Shown piece after piece: positions 1 through 11,231 of a stretch of DNA of 64,000 nucleotides. Both the position numbers and the translations under genes were made by a program. Under the pieces are notes generated by a model. That model had not been told where the DNA came from and ran no database searches. It saw only the letters and a program-made list of their open reading frames with translations. This stretch comes from Pseudovirgaria hyperparasitica (taxonomy: Eukaryota; Ascomycota; Dothideomycetes; Acrospermales; Acrospermaceae). The stretch spans positions 437,511-501,510 of the forward strand of contig NW_022985553.1 in NCBI RefSeq assembly GCF_010093815.1. The letters are read 5' to 3'. The number at the start of each line of letters is the position of its first letter. Position 1 is the first letter of the stretch.

Positions 1-194
1 GCCTCCACTCACGAACACCAGCATACCAGAATGACGCATACGATGCAAACGTTTCTTGGTGGATTCTGCGTAAAACAATAGGCCAGACCATTTTCTCCCT
101 CACTGAGTGGGCATGATGTCAAGCTTAGTAGTGCTCGGGTCAAGTTCAGCAGCCGATTAAGATCATGTACGCAATCTCTGCGTCACAATAGATC

Positions 195-2350
195 ATGGAG
201 TTACCACACGGGCCATTGTCCGAGAACATTGGGCTGTTGGCACAGTTTGGCAAAGTTCTCGCGAGACCGACGACTAATGTACCGCAAACAATTCTGCTGG
301 AACAAGACTCCCGTGGCTATGTGAGGGCACTCTCCTTCAGACAAGAGCTCCGAACAGCTGAAGCCTTTGCGTTATTACTATCTACGACACACGACTACAA
401 AAAGGTAGGGGCTGTGTGTATCGAAGAGGATAGTCTGGAAAACAGGTTTATTGTGAGATCAGCCGTCAATCTAGGAGAACAGAAGCAGAGAAAACAGACC
501 TTCGATCGACTATTGCAAGCGGGGAGAAAGTCTGCAGAATTAGGTGATTTTGAGACCAATTGCTCTATGTTACATATCTGACCGGACTAGGAGACAGCAG
601 CGGTATACTGGTGCTTGATGCAGCTGTCGAGACAAATCACAAACGGATTCTTGGTAGATTACGGTCTAAGCACGGTCCTAAATCGCCCGTTCGTAGTCTT
701 ATTTCACGACTGGACGAAGAACTGAAGGTAGCGAGACCACTTGGAGACACTACCACGATGACAAAGTTACGACAATCTGTCCAACGATTATCTAGTAACT
801 TCAGATCATTCGAAGCTCTACCAAGAGTGATAGCTCATGGGATAGATGGCCGAGTAGCCATAAGAAAGATTCTGTTGATTATACATGCCGACTTCGACTT
901 TGGGGCCTTTCATGATCTTCAATCCAGACATAGGCCCCGTCACCCCGATCTCGAGAAAAAGCTCCGTAAGTTGTCCCAGTACGTGTCAACTTCACAACAT
1001 ATCGCACGTATCATACGCCGCCACAGCAACTGGAAATTTGCAGAGGTTCTGAACGGGCCATACGCCAATAAGATCGGCGGGGCTCAGCCTGAGGGTACGG
1101 GCCTTCTCACTCGAAGCTTGTCATCCAAGAAGACGAAGGAAAGGGAGCAATTCGAAGTGGCCCTAGGCACAAGCCTCAACAAGAAATGTGCGGCTGTGCA
1201 AGCCATTGTCTATGAAGGCTGCAACTTAGAGTGCAAAGTCCACGCTGAAGTCCAGATCATCTATCACTACCTGCAGAACCCGCAAGTTACTGTGTTACCT
1301 CGAGTCATCGCCTCCAACAAGAAGGCATGTTATCTATGCGACCTCTTCAGCAAAACTCATGGCGTATACTACATTCCCAAGACTCACGGGCGACTGTATC
1401 CGAAATGGCGTCTGCCAGAAACTGACGAACTCATACTCACAAAGCAGACAAAGAAGATTTCACGTGGTATAGTGTCGAACTTCAGTAAAGCTGTTGAGGA
1501 GGTCATCAAGCAAAAATGTCAACTACGAATGGCACGAATCCCACAACCAAGCGAAAGTAGTGCGTTTCGTTCTGGGTCCAATACCGCTTCTGTTATTTCA
1601 GGCGCGGTAGCGGCAGCGTTCCCAAGCAATACATCTATCACAGTAGCGAATCTAAATTCGGCCACAAAAGTCACCGAGACAGTTCTGAGCTCTAGGTCAG
1701 AATTCGACCGAGCGGATACTGTTCAAATAGACACGGGGTTTCTACAAAATAACGAACCATCAATTCGTGACAAAACACTACCTTCATCCAGGGCCTCCTC
1801 CGCCGTGCCTAGCGAGACTACACCACAATCTGTGACGATCAATGTGATCAAACAGGAGAGTACCGGTGACGCAGAAGGCTCTAGTCAGTATTGTGATGCG
1901 CAGCCTGCTACGTCACTGCCCAGTCTCCATAACAGCAAATATTCAGATTCTCTAGATGCGACAGGACATCCCTTGTCACCACGGTCTTCTTGTAGAAGTG
2001 AAAGTCCAGGAAACAAATTACTGGAATCACATACTTTTCATCTAGCACAAGGTCAAGCACAGGAGATCACCATTGTTTCCGGTCAAACGGTACGAGTCCA
2101 TACTCCAAAAATTCGGATCGAGATCCTGAACTCAAGCTCAAAAGCAACGGGTACAGCAGAATTAGAAAAGTGTCTGAACATCGAGTGGCTTTCACAGCGG
2201 CAAAGCACAGCCTGCCCTCATGAAAGTTTTCGTAGAATTGATGTAATGATGGAGGGCTTGGATGCTGGAGAGATTGAGTGTGATCAGCTTATGCAGGATG
2301 GCGTAATTCTCTTCAAAGGAACGTGCTCTGTTATGATGAAAGTCATATAG
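195..2350 (+). CDS. OTT_1508-like deaminase family protein (2 exons)
   Basis: The joined protein is 702 aa. Exons are 195-543 and 591-2350. The 47-nt intron has a CTGAC branch site at 578-582 just before its acceptor, and removing it restores one frame (SAEL then GDSSG). Around residues 330-400 a zinc-deaminase core is visible: an HAEVQ motif (the His and catalytic Glu) followed some 25 residues later by KKACYLCDLF, whose two cysteines would complete the zinc site. The spacing and the YIPKTHGRLYPKW tail match the fungal OTT_1508-like deaminase family (Pfam PF14441), whose substrate is unknown; related families act on nucleotides or nucleic acids. The C-terminal 300 residues are Ser/Thr-rich and probably disordered. 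No signal peptide or membrane segment is seen. The family is certain enough; the reaction is not. Confidence 0.8.
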
Positions 2351-2545
2351 ACGTCGTTGATATGCTTGTTATTATCAATTCATCTCCGTATGAATACTAA
2401 ATCACATTGCAGAGACAACATTTATTGTTGCGACCGGCGTGACATATTCACAAAAGAGCTATTCGGAGTTTTGGAGTTTTGTGCGCAGATCGGAGAGTTA
2501 AAAACAGACTGTGGGAATTATTCGTGGTCTCGACCGCAGAAAATA

Positions 2546-3318
2546 CTAAGCCTTCTTTCCGAAGAGCCAAGCTCGGAAGATCTGTATTACCCACCAACCA
2601 CTCTCTACGACGGTACTGTTCCTATACTCCCGACCTCGATCCTCAACATCGGCCATGGCGCATACAGCACTACCTAAAGGGCCAGGGTATCTGCGCCTGA
2701 TATAAACGCCAGCCATGTTCAAGCCATTAGTGATACCGCCTGAGATTCTTAGCGAAGATCACCATCTGTATGTTGATCTGAACACTTACCACTCGACCAG
2801 ATATTCCCATCAACTTCCCAACGCTTGTCTGTCCACTGCACCTTCGGAAAGTCCTTCTTCAGCTTTGGAAGCAGAGCACGTGGCCCAGAGGCAGTTTTCC
2901 CGTCATAAATACCGCTCGACGCGGCAACAAATGCACCTGTACAGATGACAAGGATGTCCGTCCTATGAGCGTCGAAGTGGCCTCGTAAAAAGTCCAGCAC
3001 GTCCTTGTCATGGGTTGCATTTGGATCGGGCCCTGGCACCATTAGAACATCGAGGGTACCAGGGGCACAGTCTGATGAGTCCAGGGTGTGTGTCATCTTG
3101 ATTCTGCAATCGGCTGTGCACGATATGAATGGATGGTGCTTTGCCGACGCAATATATAGACATTCCACGTCGAGACCGAGGTCCAATAGTGGTTTTGGAA
3201 GGTCGCAGGCCTGGAGATAGTCGCGACCCAGCATGCCAAATAGGTCAATTGGAGACATATCGAGGGTCTGGACAGGCCCCGAAAAAAGTACTCCGACGCG
3301 GAGCTTGCGATTTGACAT
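2546..3318 (-). CDS. DJ-1/PfpI family protein (2 exons)
   Basis: The joined protein is 240 aa. Exons are 3318-2790 and 2739-2546; a 50-nt GTAAGT intron splits the conserved WSSGGITNG segment, and splicing continues into a family-like tail (MADVEDRGREY). Met at 3318 is preferred over 3381 because the flavodoxin-like fold starts directly after it (RKLRVGVLFSG). The nucleophile elbow VICTGAF around residue 110 carries the cysteine expected of class I glutamine-amidotransferase-like proteins. Related fungal proteins are annotated as isonitrile hydratase-like or intracellular protease-like, but most have no proven substrate. No targeting signal is visible, so it is probably cytosolic. Confidence 0.85.
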
Positions 3319-3646
3319 TATGAATAGATAGTTAGATGAGTATTCGTATGATACTGAGGGCGATGAAGGAATGTTTGACACCCGCGGTAGCTGGCCTTTA
3401 TATGACTTTAGATGGCCGAATCGTTTCGTCCATCTTTAAGTCAGCTCGGTACCAAAACACGACTATGTGCAGCACCCGCGTTACCTTCCTATTAATTTAT
3501 ATGGGTTGAGACTGGTATGGACTTTTTGTACTGCTGAAATACACGGCACGGGTCACAAAGTAATGCCGTTCCGTCCCGTGTCAAGGCCCGTCTCGCAGCA
3601 TCGGCCATTACTCAGGTAGGACCCTGAGTATATATCAAGACATTGT

Positions 3647-4267
3647 TCATCTGATCTTCTTCTCCTTTGAAAGAATGTTCGTGTCGTAAACTTGCACACC
3701 AAACAATTTTGCAACGGCCCAACTATGTCCGCTAACAAAGAGTGGCCCGCCTCTCCAAAACGGTAGAATGTCATGCACGCCTTGCCTTCGCTTAACCACA
3801 TCTTTCTCCCAGTCACCGCGTTGAAACTGCTCAACATCTTCACGAAAGACCTTGTGCGTGCTGGCATTTGCGGCCATGACCCAAAAGCCGATGATATGGC
3901 CCCTGTCGATCAGCGACGCAGCTAGATTTTCGATGCTACTCCGTGATTTGGCATCATGTTCCTGGAGGGCATACAACCTCAAGAGATCCGTACATGAATA
4001 TTCGGCCTGATAGAGCTGCACATGCTCCAGCTGTGTGCGATGTTTCGGCGTAGGTATCGATGCGATGGAAATAGGTGATGTCCACGGAAATGGGGAGTAC
4101 ATGATACGTAGGGCCAAGCTCAAGAGACAAGAGATAGGAAAGTTTAGGCCGAGGGCAAGAGAGCCTCTGAGGCCTGAGCCTAAAGTTATGACGTATGGAT
4201 TTGAGGGTGTAGCGAAATGTACCATATGGCGCTGAAAAGCTGACATGTTGATGCCTTTGGCTACCAT
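3647..4267 (-). CDS. hypothetical protein, weak hydrophobic N-terminus
   Basis: An open frame of 206 aa that I do not recognise. The N-terminal 70 residues contain a moderately hydrophobic stretch (FPISCLLSLALRIMYSPF), which could be one membrane segment or part of a buried core. The C-terminal half is mixed alpha-helical and charged, ending in a conserved-looking HDILPFWRGG/GHSWAVAKLFG segment. The codon-like composition over the whole length is the main evidence that it is a gene. Met 1 and Met 8 are both possible starts. A small intron near the 3' end is possible. It converges on nothing and lies alone between the DJ-1 gene and the GH43 gene. Confidence 0.45.
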   Translation of the reverse strand: MVAKGINMSAFQRHMVHFATPSNPYVITLGSGLRGSLALGLNFPISCLLSLALRIMYSPFPWTSPISIASIPTPKHRTQLEHVQLYQAEYSCTDLLRLYALQEHDAKSRSSIENLAASLIDRGHIIGFWVMAANASTHKVFREDVEQFQRGDWEKDVVKRRQGVHDILPFWRGGPLFVSGHSWAVAKLFGVQVYDTNILSKEKKIR

Positions 4268-5028
4268 GACGCTTGCCAGTTCAAATCTGTTCGTCGGTCG
4301 AATGATTGAATGATTGCTACGAGTGAAAAGGAATATATGATTATGACTATTGTCAAAATTCGACGGTGTTGTTCATCGTGACGTCTATGGACGGTTCGTC
4401 AACTTAGAATGAACTAAGCAATATGCGGTTAGGTAACTTTTTTCCTAAAATTGCGAGTCGAGCTCCCTCCTTCTCCTACAGATGATCGTCAATGCATCTT
4501 CAACACCGAACATAGTCTATCACAATATGTCGCTTACGACACGCATAAAGGAGAAGACCCAGAATGTCCAGTGGTAAGGTCACGGATATAGAGCCGGCGG
4601 GGCGGAATATGTTGCACCAACCGTTCTGCCGAGACATGACCTTCTGCTCTGGTAATTATGTGATCGGAAACAGGGTAAAATTAGATTGGTCTGTTTCAGT
4701 CATGAGATCAGAAGACTAGCATATTTCTTCCCTTGGGTTACCCCAGGATCCCCAGCTTTTTCACATCCGGTGGGGCTGAAGATCTTCAACGACGAACGTG
4801 GCGCGAACAGTACTAAGTCGTTAGCCTTGGAAATGTCATTAAGCTACTGTCCTGTCCTCCCTTATTCCACTTCACGTACCTTGGCATGTAACGTCAAGAA
4901 GCATGGATCGGCGCTTCTCATCGAATGACACAGCCCTCAAGACCTGCTATATGTTACCGATCTTTAGGGTGACAATATAAGGTAGACCACTACGTGCTCT
5001 TCTAAGCTGTTATCACACCCCTCTCACT
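4268..5028. other. gene-free interval before GH43 gene
   Basis: About 760 bases with no convincing coding exon. A TATAAGG box at about 4976-4982 lies some 50 bases before the GH43 start codon and is a plausible core promoter element. The short reading frame at 4686-4928 has no family features and is probably chance. Confidence 0.4.
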
Positions 5029-6321
5029 ATGTATCTCAGTCGAGTACTTCTTTCTTCTGCTCTCACATTTGCTGTGATCACACAGGCTCGTCCAGCAACG
5101 AATAACATTGCTCAAAGACTTGAATCAGCTCTGGCAAGTCTTTTCATTCCAAACATCGACAATGTAGCAGGAAACCTACATCTCCCAAAGACTCTTGATG
5201 GATTCAACGTCTCTTGGATAAGCAATAATCTATCTGTAATCTCACAAGACGGCCTCGTAACGAGGCCAACCGAGGACTCGCAAATCATTCTCCGCGCGCG
5301 AGTTGACCATGAAGGGGCTCATCGGGAGCGCGAGTATGTTGCTTCAGTCAAGAGAGCCGTGCAACTTGATTGTTTTACGGGCTATGCATTTGCATACTTC
5401 ACCGGAAACTCCAAAGAAGGAGAGAACATCTTTTTCGCTGCGACCAACGGCAACAACGCCTTAGACTGGCGTGAGCTGAACAACGGCCAACCAGCGCTGA
5501 CATCTTCGATGGGCACGAAAGGTTTGCGTGACCCCTTCATAATTCGGTCTGCCGAAGGAGATAAATTCTTCTTGCTCGCTACTGATTTGTCTATCGGTTC
5601 CGGAACATCTTGGTCCGATTCTGTCAAATTCGGTAGCCGATATCTCGAGGTATGGGAATCTAACGACTTGAAAACTTGGTCTGCACAACGCCATGTCTTG
5701 GTAAGCCCACCGGAGGCTGGTAACACCTGGGCTCCAGAAGCATTCTATGACAGCTCGATCGGGGAGTATGTCGTATACTGGGCCTCCTCTCTATACGCCG
5801 ACGATGATCCAGACCGGATCGGAGCCACATATCATCGCATGCTCTACTCAACAACGCGCGACTTTGTAAAGTTTTCGGAAACATCAGTTTGGCAAGATGC
5901 AGGAAAGTCGCGCATCGATTCTACAGTAATCGAAGTCGGTGACGTGTACTATCGCTTCACTAAGGATGAGGGCGCGGCTGAGACGGGATGCACCGACATT
6001 ATCCAGGAGAGATCGGATTCACTCCGGTCGGATCTATCGCAATGGACGCAAATCGCCTCGTGCATCGGCAAGAATGCTGGAACCAGCGCTGTTGAGGGGC
6101 CCACTTCTTTCAGATCAAATCCGGGTGATGTGAATGGAGACAAGTTCTATCTTTTTGTTGATGAATATGGAGACAGGGGATATATTCCTCTTGAGACTGC
6201 AGACGTCGCAAATCCACAGTGGAAAGTGTCATCATCGTACAAGTTGCCGTCAAGCCCACGACATGGAACGGTTATTGGAATAACTGCAGCAGAGCTTGAG
6301 TCTTTGACAAGCACCACCTAG
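5029..6321 (+). CDS. secreted glycoside hydrolase family 43 protein
   Basis: A single-exon protein of 430 aa. Residues 1-20 form a signal peptide with likely cleavage near QARP, so the enzyme is secreted. Residues about 40-110 look like the small Ig-like domain found in front of some GH43 enzymes (the phrase VSWISNN is typical). Residues about 115-425 are the five-bladed GH43 fold. Visible family markers are GLRDPFIIR, NTWAPEAFYD and the SAVEGP segment that normally holds the catalytic acid; the pKa-modulating Asp is expected near IDSTV. GH43 members release arabinose or xylose from arabinan, arabinoxylan or xylo-oligosaccharides; which one cannot be read here. Length is normal for the family and no break is seen. 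It fits a plant-litter or plant-associated lifestyle. Confidence 0.9.
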   Translation: MYLSRVLLSSALTFAVITQARPATNNIAQRLESALASLFIPNIDNVAGNLHLPKTLDGFNVSWISNNLSVISQDGLVTRPTEDSQIILRARVDHEGAHREREYVASVKRAVQLDCFTGYAFAYFTGNSKEGENIFFAATNGNNALDWRELNNGQPALTSSMGTKGLRDPFIIRSAEGDKFFLLATDLSIGSGTSWSDSVKFGSRYLEVWESNDLKTWSAQRHVLVSPPEAGNTWAPEAFYDSSIGEYVVYWASSLYADDDPDRIGATYHRMLYSTTRDFVKFSETSVWQDAGKSRIDSTVIEVGDVYYRFTKDEGAAETGCTDIIQERSDSLRSDLSQWTQIASCIGKNAGTSAVEGPTSFRSNPGDVNGDKFYLFVDEYGDRGYIPLETADVANPQWKVSSSYKLPSSPRHGTVIGITAAELESLTSTT

Positions 6322-6456
6322 CGATCTCCACGAACGGCAATAGAAGAACCGTGATCGATGAAGTGACGATCGGTCTAAAGAAAAGTTTGATGACTAACAT
6401 TGTTTCCTGCTTGAATACCAAGTAGTGAAGATGATGATCTGTAGACTTTTCTAGCT

Positions 6457-7338
6457 TCAATAGTCGTCATCGTAATCATCATCGTCCAACTGGGTCAACT
6501 TGTATTCCGTGAAGACCAATTTCGTTGTTCTCATATCCGACCAAGCAGCTCCAGCTAGCAGGAAGCACAAGAGAAATAAGAGTATCGGCAGTACAAGGCA
6601 GGCAGTCTCCAGAGCACATTGTTTCTTCAATGATGGGAGATTATATGTGGCTAGGAATGATGTTTGATCTTTTGTCTCACACGCCCAAGTCCCCAGATCG
6701 AAAGTGTCAAGTTCATAGGCGAACATGATTTCGTGGGCCGTGACGACGTTCGATATATTTTGAGGATCGTGGACAAGCCTTCCCACTTCGTAGGTGTCCT
6801 GGTAAAAGTGTGCGCTCTTGCTATGTCGAACAAAGGTGTAGATTATGGCTGTCAACGCGCAGATGGCAACTATGCCGAGTAGGGTGATGATGATAATTTG
6901 TTCACATCTTACAAGCTAAGTTTGAGACCGTCAGTCACGAACTTGGAATTACCTGAAGGCACACACCTTTACGGGTTTGCGCCTTCGAAAAGTGAAGATT
7001 TCTGCGGTTGACGTGCACACAGCCATGACCAGGCTGAGACCTGCGACAGCGAAAAGCACCTTGTGGGTTGACAGTCCAATGTTATTGGGGTAGTCTGCTG
7101 GTAAGACTACCCAGTCCAGTGGATTTGACCTTGAGGGAGCCCCATCTACTCCTCCCGATCTGCCGTCATAGATCGCAAGAGATTGTGATTTGAACGCAAT
7201 TATGAGGATGGCGCAAACGATGATCAAGAATGAGATAGCAGTGATAAGGAATCTGCGATGAATTATGCGTTGATAGACACCTTTGAACGCCATGGCTTTC
7301 AGGATTGCTTCAAAGAAAAACGGGATTTGTTTTATCAA
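6457..7338 (-). CDS. four-pass integral membrane protein, hypothetical (2 exons)
   Basis: The joined protein is 276 aa. Exons are 7338-6967 and 6915-6457, with a 51-nt GTGTGT intron containing CTGAC; both junctions are phase 0. Four hydrophobic helices are visible: after residue 28 (FLITAISFLIIVCAILIIAF), a second at VLFAVAGLSLVMAVC, a third at IIIITLLGIVAICAL that exists only after splicing, and a fourth at ACLVLPILLFLLCFLLAG. A loop with possible extracellular cysteines lies between helices 3 and 4. The C-terminus is an acidic Asp/Tyr run (DDDDYDDDY). The layout resembles SUR7/PalI-type four-pass fungal proteins, but I see no signature motif. Met at 7293 is an alternative start. Confidence 0.65.
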
Positions 7339-8888
7339 GGATGAATGCTTAGGTTAAAGATGTCGGCCACAGTAATCTTAATATATGCCTGGGGCGGCGC
7401 GGACTATAGGGCATCTGATTTGTTTCTACGCGGAATAATATGGCACAGCAAGTGGAGCGACCTGCTAATCATAGCCAACATATAACCTTATTATTATTAT
7501 CATGCAAGTTTTCGGCGCGTACGGACGGCGCGCTAAATTTATTTTGATCTGAAACGAACGGGATTCATATGTAGCACACTGAGCATAGCCACTCGAAGCT
7601 AAGCCCCTTTGGGATAAGAGCAGTTTCTCTTTTGACGAGTACAAAAAAGTCACAAGCAATCATCCGACGCTATATTCGGACGTCATTACGAGCTTTCTTT
7701 GTCTTGCACCTGGATACGACACCCAAACAGCATGGAGCAGCTGCTCAATAGCTCATCAAAGGTATAACGTGCTGTTTCTACCGTTGCTATCCATATCATA
7801 TATAAACGAATATTCAAGTTGGTAGAATTCATAGGCTTCTTAGTTGGGAGTAGAAGTTGCACACTGACAGGGTTCTATGTAGACCTAATGGTGGATGCGA
7901 TGGATGCTCTACCTGAAGTACGCGAGGCCAGTTGTGTAGAGCTGCTCAGTGGTCTGATAGAAGCTTTCGCTAGTGCCAACAGTCCAACATGTCTCCGATG
8001 TATTTCATCCATGCTATCAGAAGAGAAGCCTATTTTACCTTTACGACAACTACAAGCTCGTGGTCTTGGCACTACGGTAGCGGGGGCTCTGATATCTGGA
8101 CACAGTCTAGAGATCTTGGAATTGTGTCTATCTCGAGTTTTGCCAATGGAGCTAGCTGTTGCCTGTTTATGTAGCCACGTATAATGCACGGAGTGAGAAC
8201 TTGACAGTAGAGCCTCCGAAACACATGTCGATTATCATGAAGTTTCTCAAATTAGAAACCATTATCCGTAGTATCTAGTTGATGAGAAGATTCTGGTGTC
8301 GGACGACTACCTTTACGAAGGTTTATAAGTCAAGGAAGTTCAATGTGTAGAAACTTATCGACTTATGTATTGAAGTTCTTTTCCCATTTTCCAGTATACA
8401 ACAAACAACTTTATACTGTGTCTCTTGGTCCTTCCATCATCTGCTATGATACATAAATGCCGCGATTCCAGTATCCATGGATCCCTCTACCGCTGAAATT
8501 CAATCCCCAGACACACTCATTAGTGTTCGGTAACTCGTTATAGCTACGGGGACCCAGATGTGAATCACCACAACGCTTTTTGGGCATCTGGGCTCTCATA
8601 CTGGCCGTATACCATGTACACATAGATGGATATACTTCCAAGATGAGCAACATTACGATATGTTCCAATCTCAAATGGTAAAGAGTGAAAGTTTCTGGTT
8701 ATTAGTACAAAGCTTTATAGCGAGCGAGAATCGTAATCCCATACCATGCCACCCTCAAATCCATCGAACACAAGCAACAAAAGAGACTCGATTGGTCTCA
8801 ATTCAATGTATATTGTCCTTCACATTTCGCAACCCAACTTCATCCTTTGTATCTAGAGACCCATTCCAACGGCGAACCCATTCCTCCT
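7339..8888. other. gene-poor interval
   Basis: Roughly 1.5 kb with no gene I can defend. One frame at 7819-8184 (121 aa) reads as an alpha-helical, leucine-rich stretch that could be a decayed repeat-protein fragment, but a second long frame overlaps it on the other strand and it has no recognisable motif. The rest (8190-8880) shows nothing. Confidence 0.35.
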
Positions 8889-10049
8889 CTAGGCCGGTCC
8901 GAGTTCTAGAACGATGTGGACCCTCCCGCCAGTTTTCTCATGATCCTCGGACATCAGATGGATGAGCTTGATGTTTTTATTACCTAGCTCAGTGCGATAG
9001 TCCTTTAGCATAAAATAAACTCGTGAGATATGGGTTTGGGCCGTCATAAGCTCTACGACTTTAAGCTCATTGGCGGTCCTAGGGTTGATCGGGTTCAGCG
9101 TCAATGTCTTTTTCACGTCGGCCCTCATTACTTCAAACGCTTCTTCGATTGCGTAGTAGGTGTTCAGCTGGACGCCCTTTGAGGTTGTAGAATCGGTTCC
9201 TTTACCCTCTAGGATGTTATCTCGAACGATCTTATTAAGATCCTCTGTTCTAGTTCCTTTGCTTTTGCATGCTTCTCGCCAATTGCTCATTGTCATGGAT
9301 GACCATCTCAACTTCTTGCTTTGATCGTTCTCAATGTTATAGCTTTGCTTTATCACGAGAGCTCTTTGCTCAGGAGCAGCACATGTGTCTAGGATAGAGT
9401 CCCCTGTTGTAGGATCTTTGACCTCGTTCCTGACCCATGTTTGACCTTGGCCAGAGATCTTGAAATCGTCCAAATAGGAGTTTTTGCTGCCTTCCACTGG
9501 CCATGACTTTGGACCTGCGACTGCCGGCACTTCGTTATAGCCATAACTCTTAGGAGTTCCAAGAACGCTTAGGTCAATCAGCTAAGAGTGTTATAGTCGC
9601 GGACGAAGCCTACCCAGTATCACCACCCTCTTTGAATTGCTGTCTTACCTCTACACCTTTCAGCCTTTGGTCCTCCAAGTCTTTATTTGAGAAGGTTGGG
9701 GAGTTGTTTTCGACAATATCTTGCATTCTATCCCCAGGAGTCTCTCCTGGCCTCGAGCCAGGAAGAGGATCATTTTTCCCTGGCTTTTCGATTCTGCCAG
9801 GTCTGAATCCTCGCTCTTGAACATCTGACCATTGTTTACATGGATACTCGTGACTCAGTGAGGTCACTATCTTGGCGTCAATCCAGATATCTGTGGCAGT
9901 ATTCGGGCAAGAGATAGAAACATACCATCACAGCTCGGCAGTGTCTCACATACCCTCAAGTCAGTCTTTGAACATACTGCATGAGAGCTAGAAAATGGAG
10001 AGCAAGCTAAGATCCCATACAGGATGATATTGACTTGGCTGAGACGCAT
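8889..10049 (-). CDS. secreted orphan protein (3 exons)
   Basis: The joined protein is about 333 aa and not recognised. Exon 1 (10049-9926) encodes a clear signal peptide (MRLSQVNIILYGILACSPF, cleavage near SSSHA) followed by several cysteines. Exon 2 is 9866-9649 and exon 3 is 9548-8889. Intron 1 is 59 nt with a GTATGT donor. For intron 2 the better donor is GTAAGA at 9648 (100 nt, phase 0); a second donor closer to exon 3 would also keep frame, so this border is uncertain. The mature part is polar and low in cysteine outside the N-terminus, with a long helical region (around YYAIEEAFEVMRADVKK) and a beta-like C-terminus ending VHIVLELGPA. Length, secretion and lack of family make it a candidate effector or surface protein; that is inference only. 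Confidence 0.6.
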
Positions 10050-11231
10050 TTTGGAGACTTCCGGTGTAAGGGGCTATAAAACTAGACTGATTAAATGTCG
10101 AAGTTTCAGAGCTCAAATCTGAGTATCAGTAGTCCTCTATATCAAGGGGCTATGAACATAAATTTATATATATGTTGAGTTTGTTGACAGGCAGTCCAGT
10201 CTGGGTCTATGCATTTCTTGATGCCAGTTCAGTGGCGCGGCTTTGTTGGTCCCGTCGAACATTTGTCCACTCAATGGCTCCGTGAGACCGTAGCTGTTGC
10301 TAAACTCTTCGTCGATCATGGAAAAAATCCTTACATGACTGACATGTGGATCTCGTTACAAGGAATACCGCTAGATAGAGTGCATGATTGTATCTACAAT
10401 ATGTGGTCGATTATTTATAGGAAAAGTTACGCTACGTGCCAGCATAATGAGACTTGGGATTAGCCTGAAACGACGCTATGAGCATAGAAGGATAAGAAAA
10501 GATTTTTGATGGTCTTGCATCCGTCATTCTGTGTTTGCCTGATGTTGTCAATCCATGCGGCACAGTGAAACGTTCTCGGCTAGATCATGCTCGATCTATT
10601 GTATGCGATGGATACCCTGTTCGCGCACGCCTCACAGCCTCAAATCCGCAAGTACCCAGATTGCATGCTATATACTGGCGGCGGATTGCAACATATTTTT
10701 AGTTGGGGGCAGGTTTGATAGTGAAATGCCTGAGCGAATAGTTGCATTGTTCAAACAAGTATATCGTACCTTACTCGGCCGAGGGTTTGGGCTGATTGGG
10801 CGATAGAATAGAACGCTTAATTAGTTGGGGTACAATATTGATCATACGAGAAGGAGGCAAAGCTGCATACTACGCTGCAAGCTATGTTATTCTGTTGGTT
10901 GGCTTTTGCTGCCTCCAACATCACAACCCACGCTAAAGGACCAGTGGAACACCGACGACAAAATGAATTTGGCGATTACGCGATTCTGTCTGCGTCACGC
11001 TGAATGTTACCAAGATAGTATGAAGTGAAGTGATGTGTCTCGTGCGCAGCAATTAAGTATATATAAGTTCGTCTGGCGCACATGTAGTTAGTTCCTGATC
11101 TTTGGAATAAGGTATTTTCGTAAAGTCTCAGATACTATAACTACTATATCGTGGTTCATATGCAGCTACAGAATATCGACATTGCTACCCAGACCGCTAG
11201 GTCGTAAATATTCGAAACGCCTTTCGACACT
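10050..11231. other. gene-free interval
   Basis: Nearly 1.2 kb with no supported exon. The short frames at 10209-10463, 10555-10806 and 10825-11028 have no domain features, no consistent splice linkage and no hydrophobic signal pattern. TATA-like runs occur at about 10160-10172 and 11058-11066; the second lies about 170 bases before the next gene. Confidence 0.35.

Noticed and set aside
2357-2948. Small plus-strand frames after the deaminase gene
   Set aside because: They overlap the second exon and intron of the DJ-1/PfpI gene on the other strand and carry no features.
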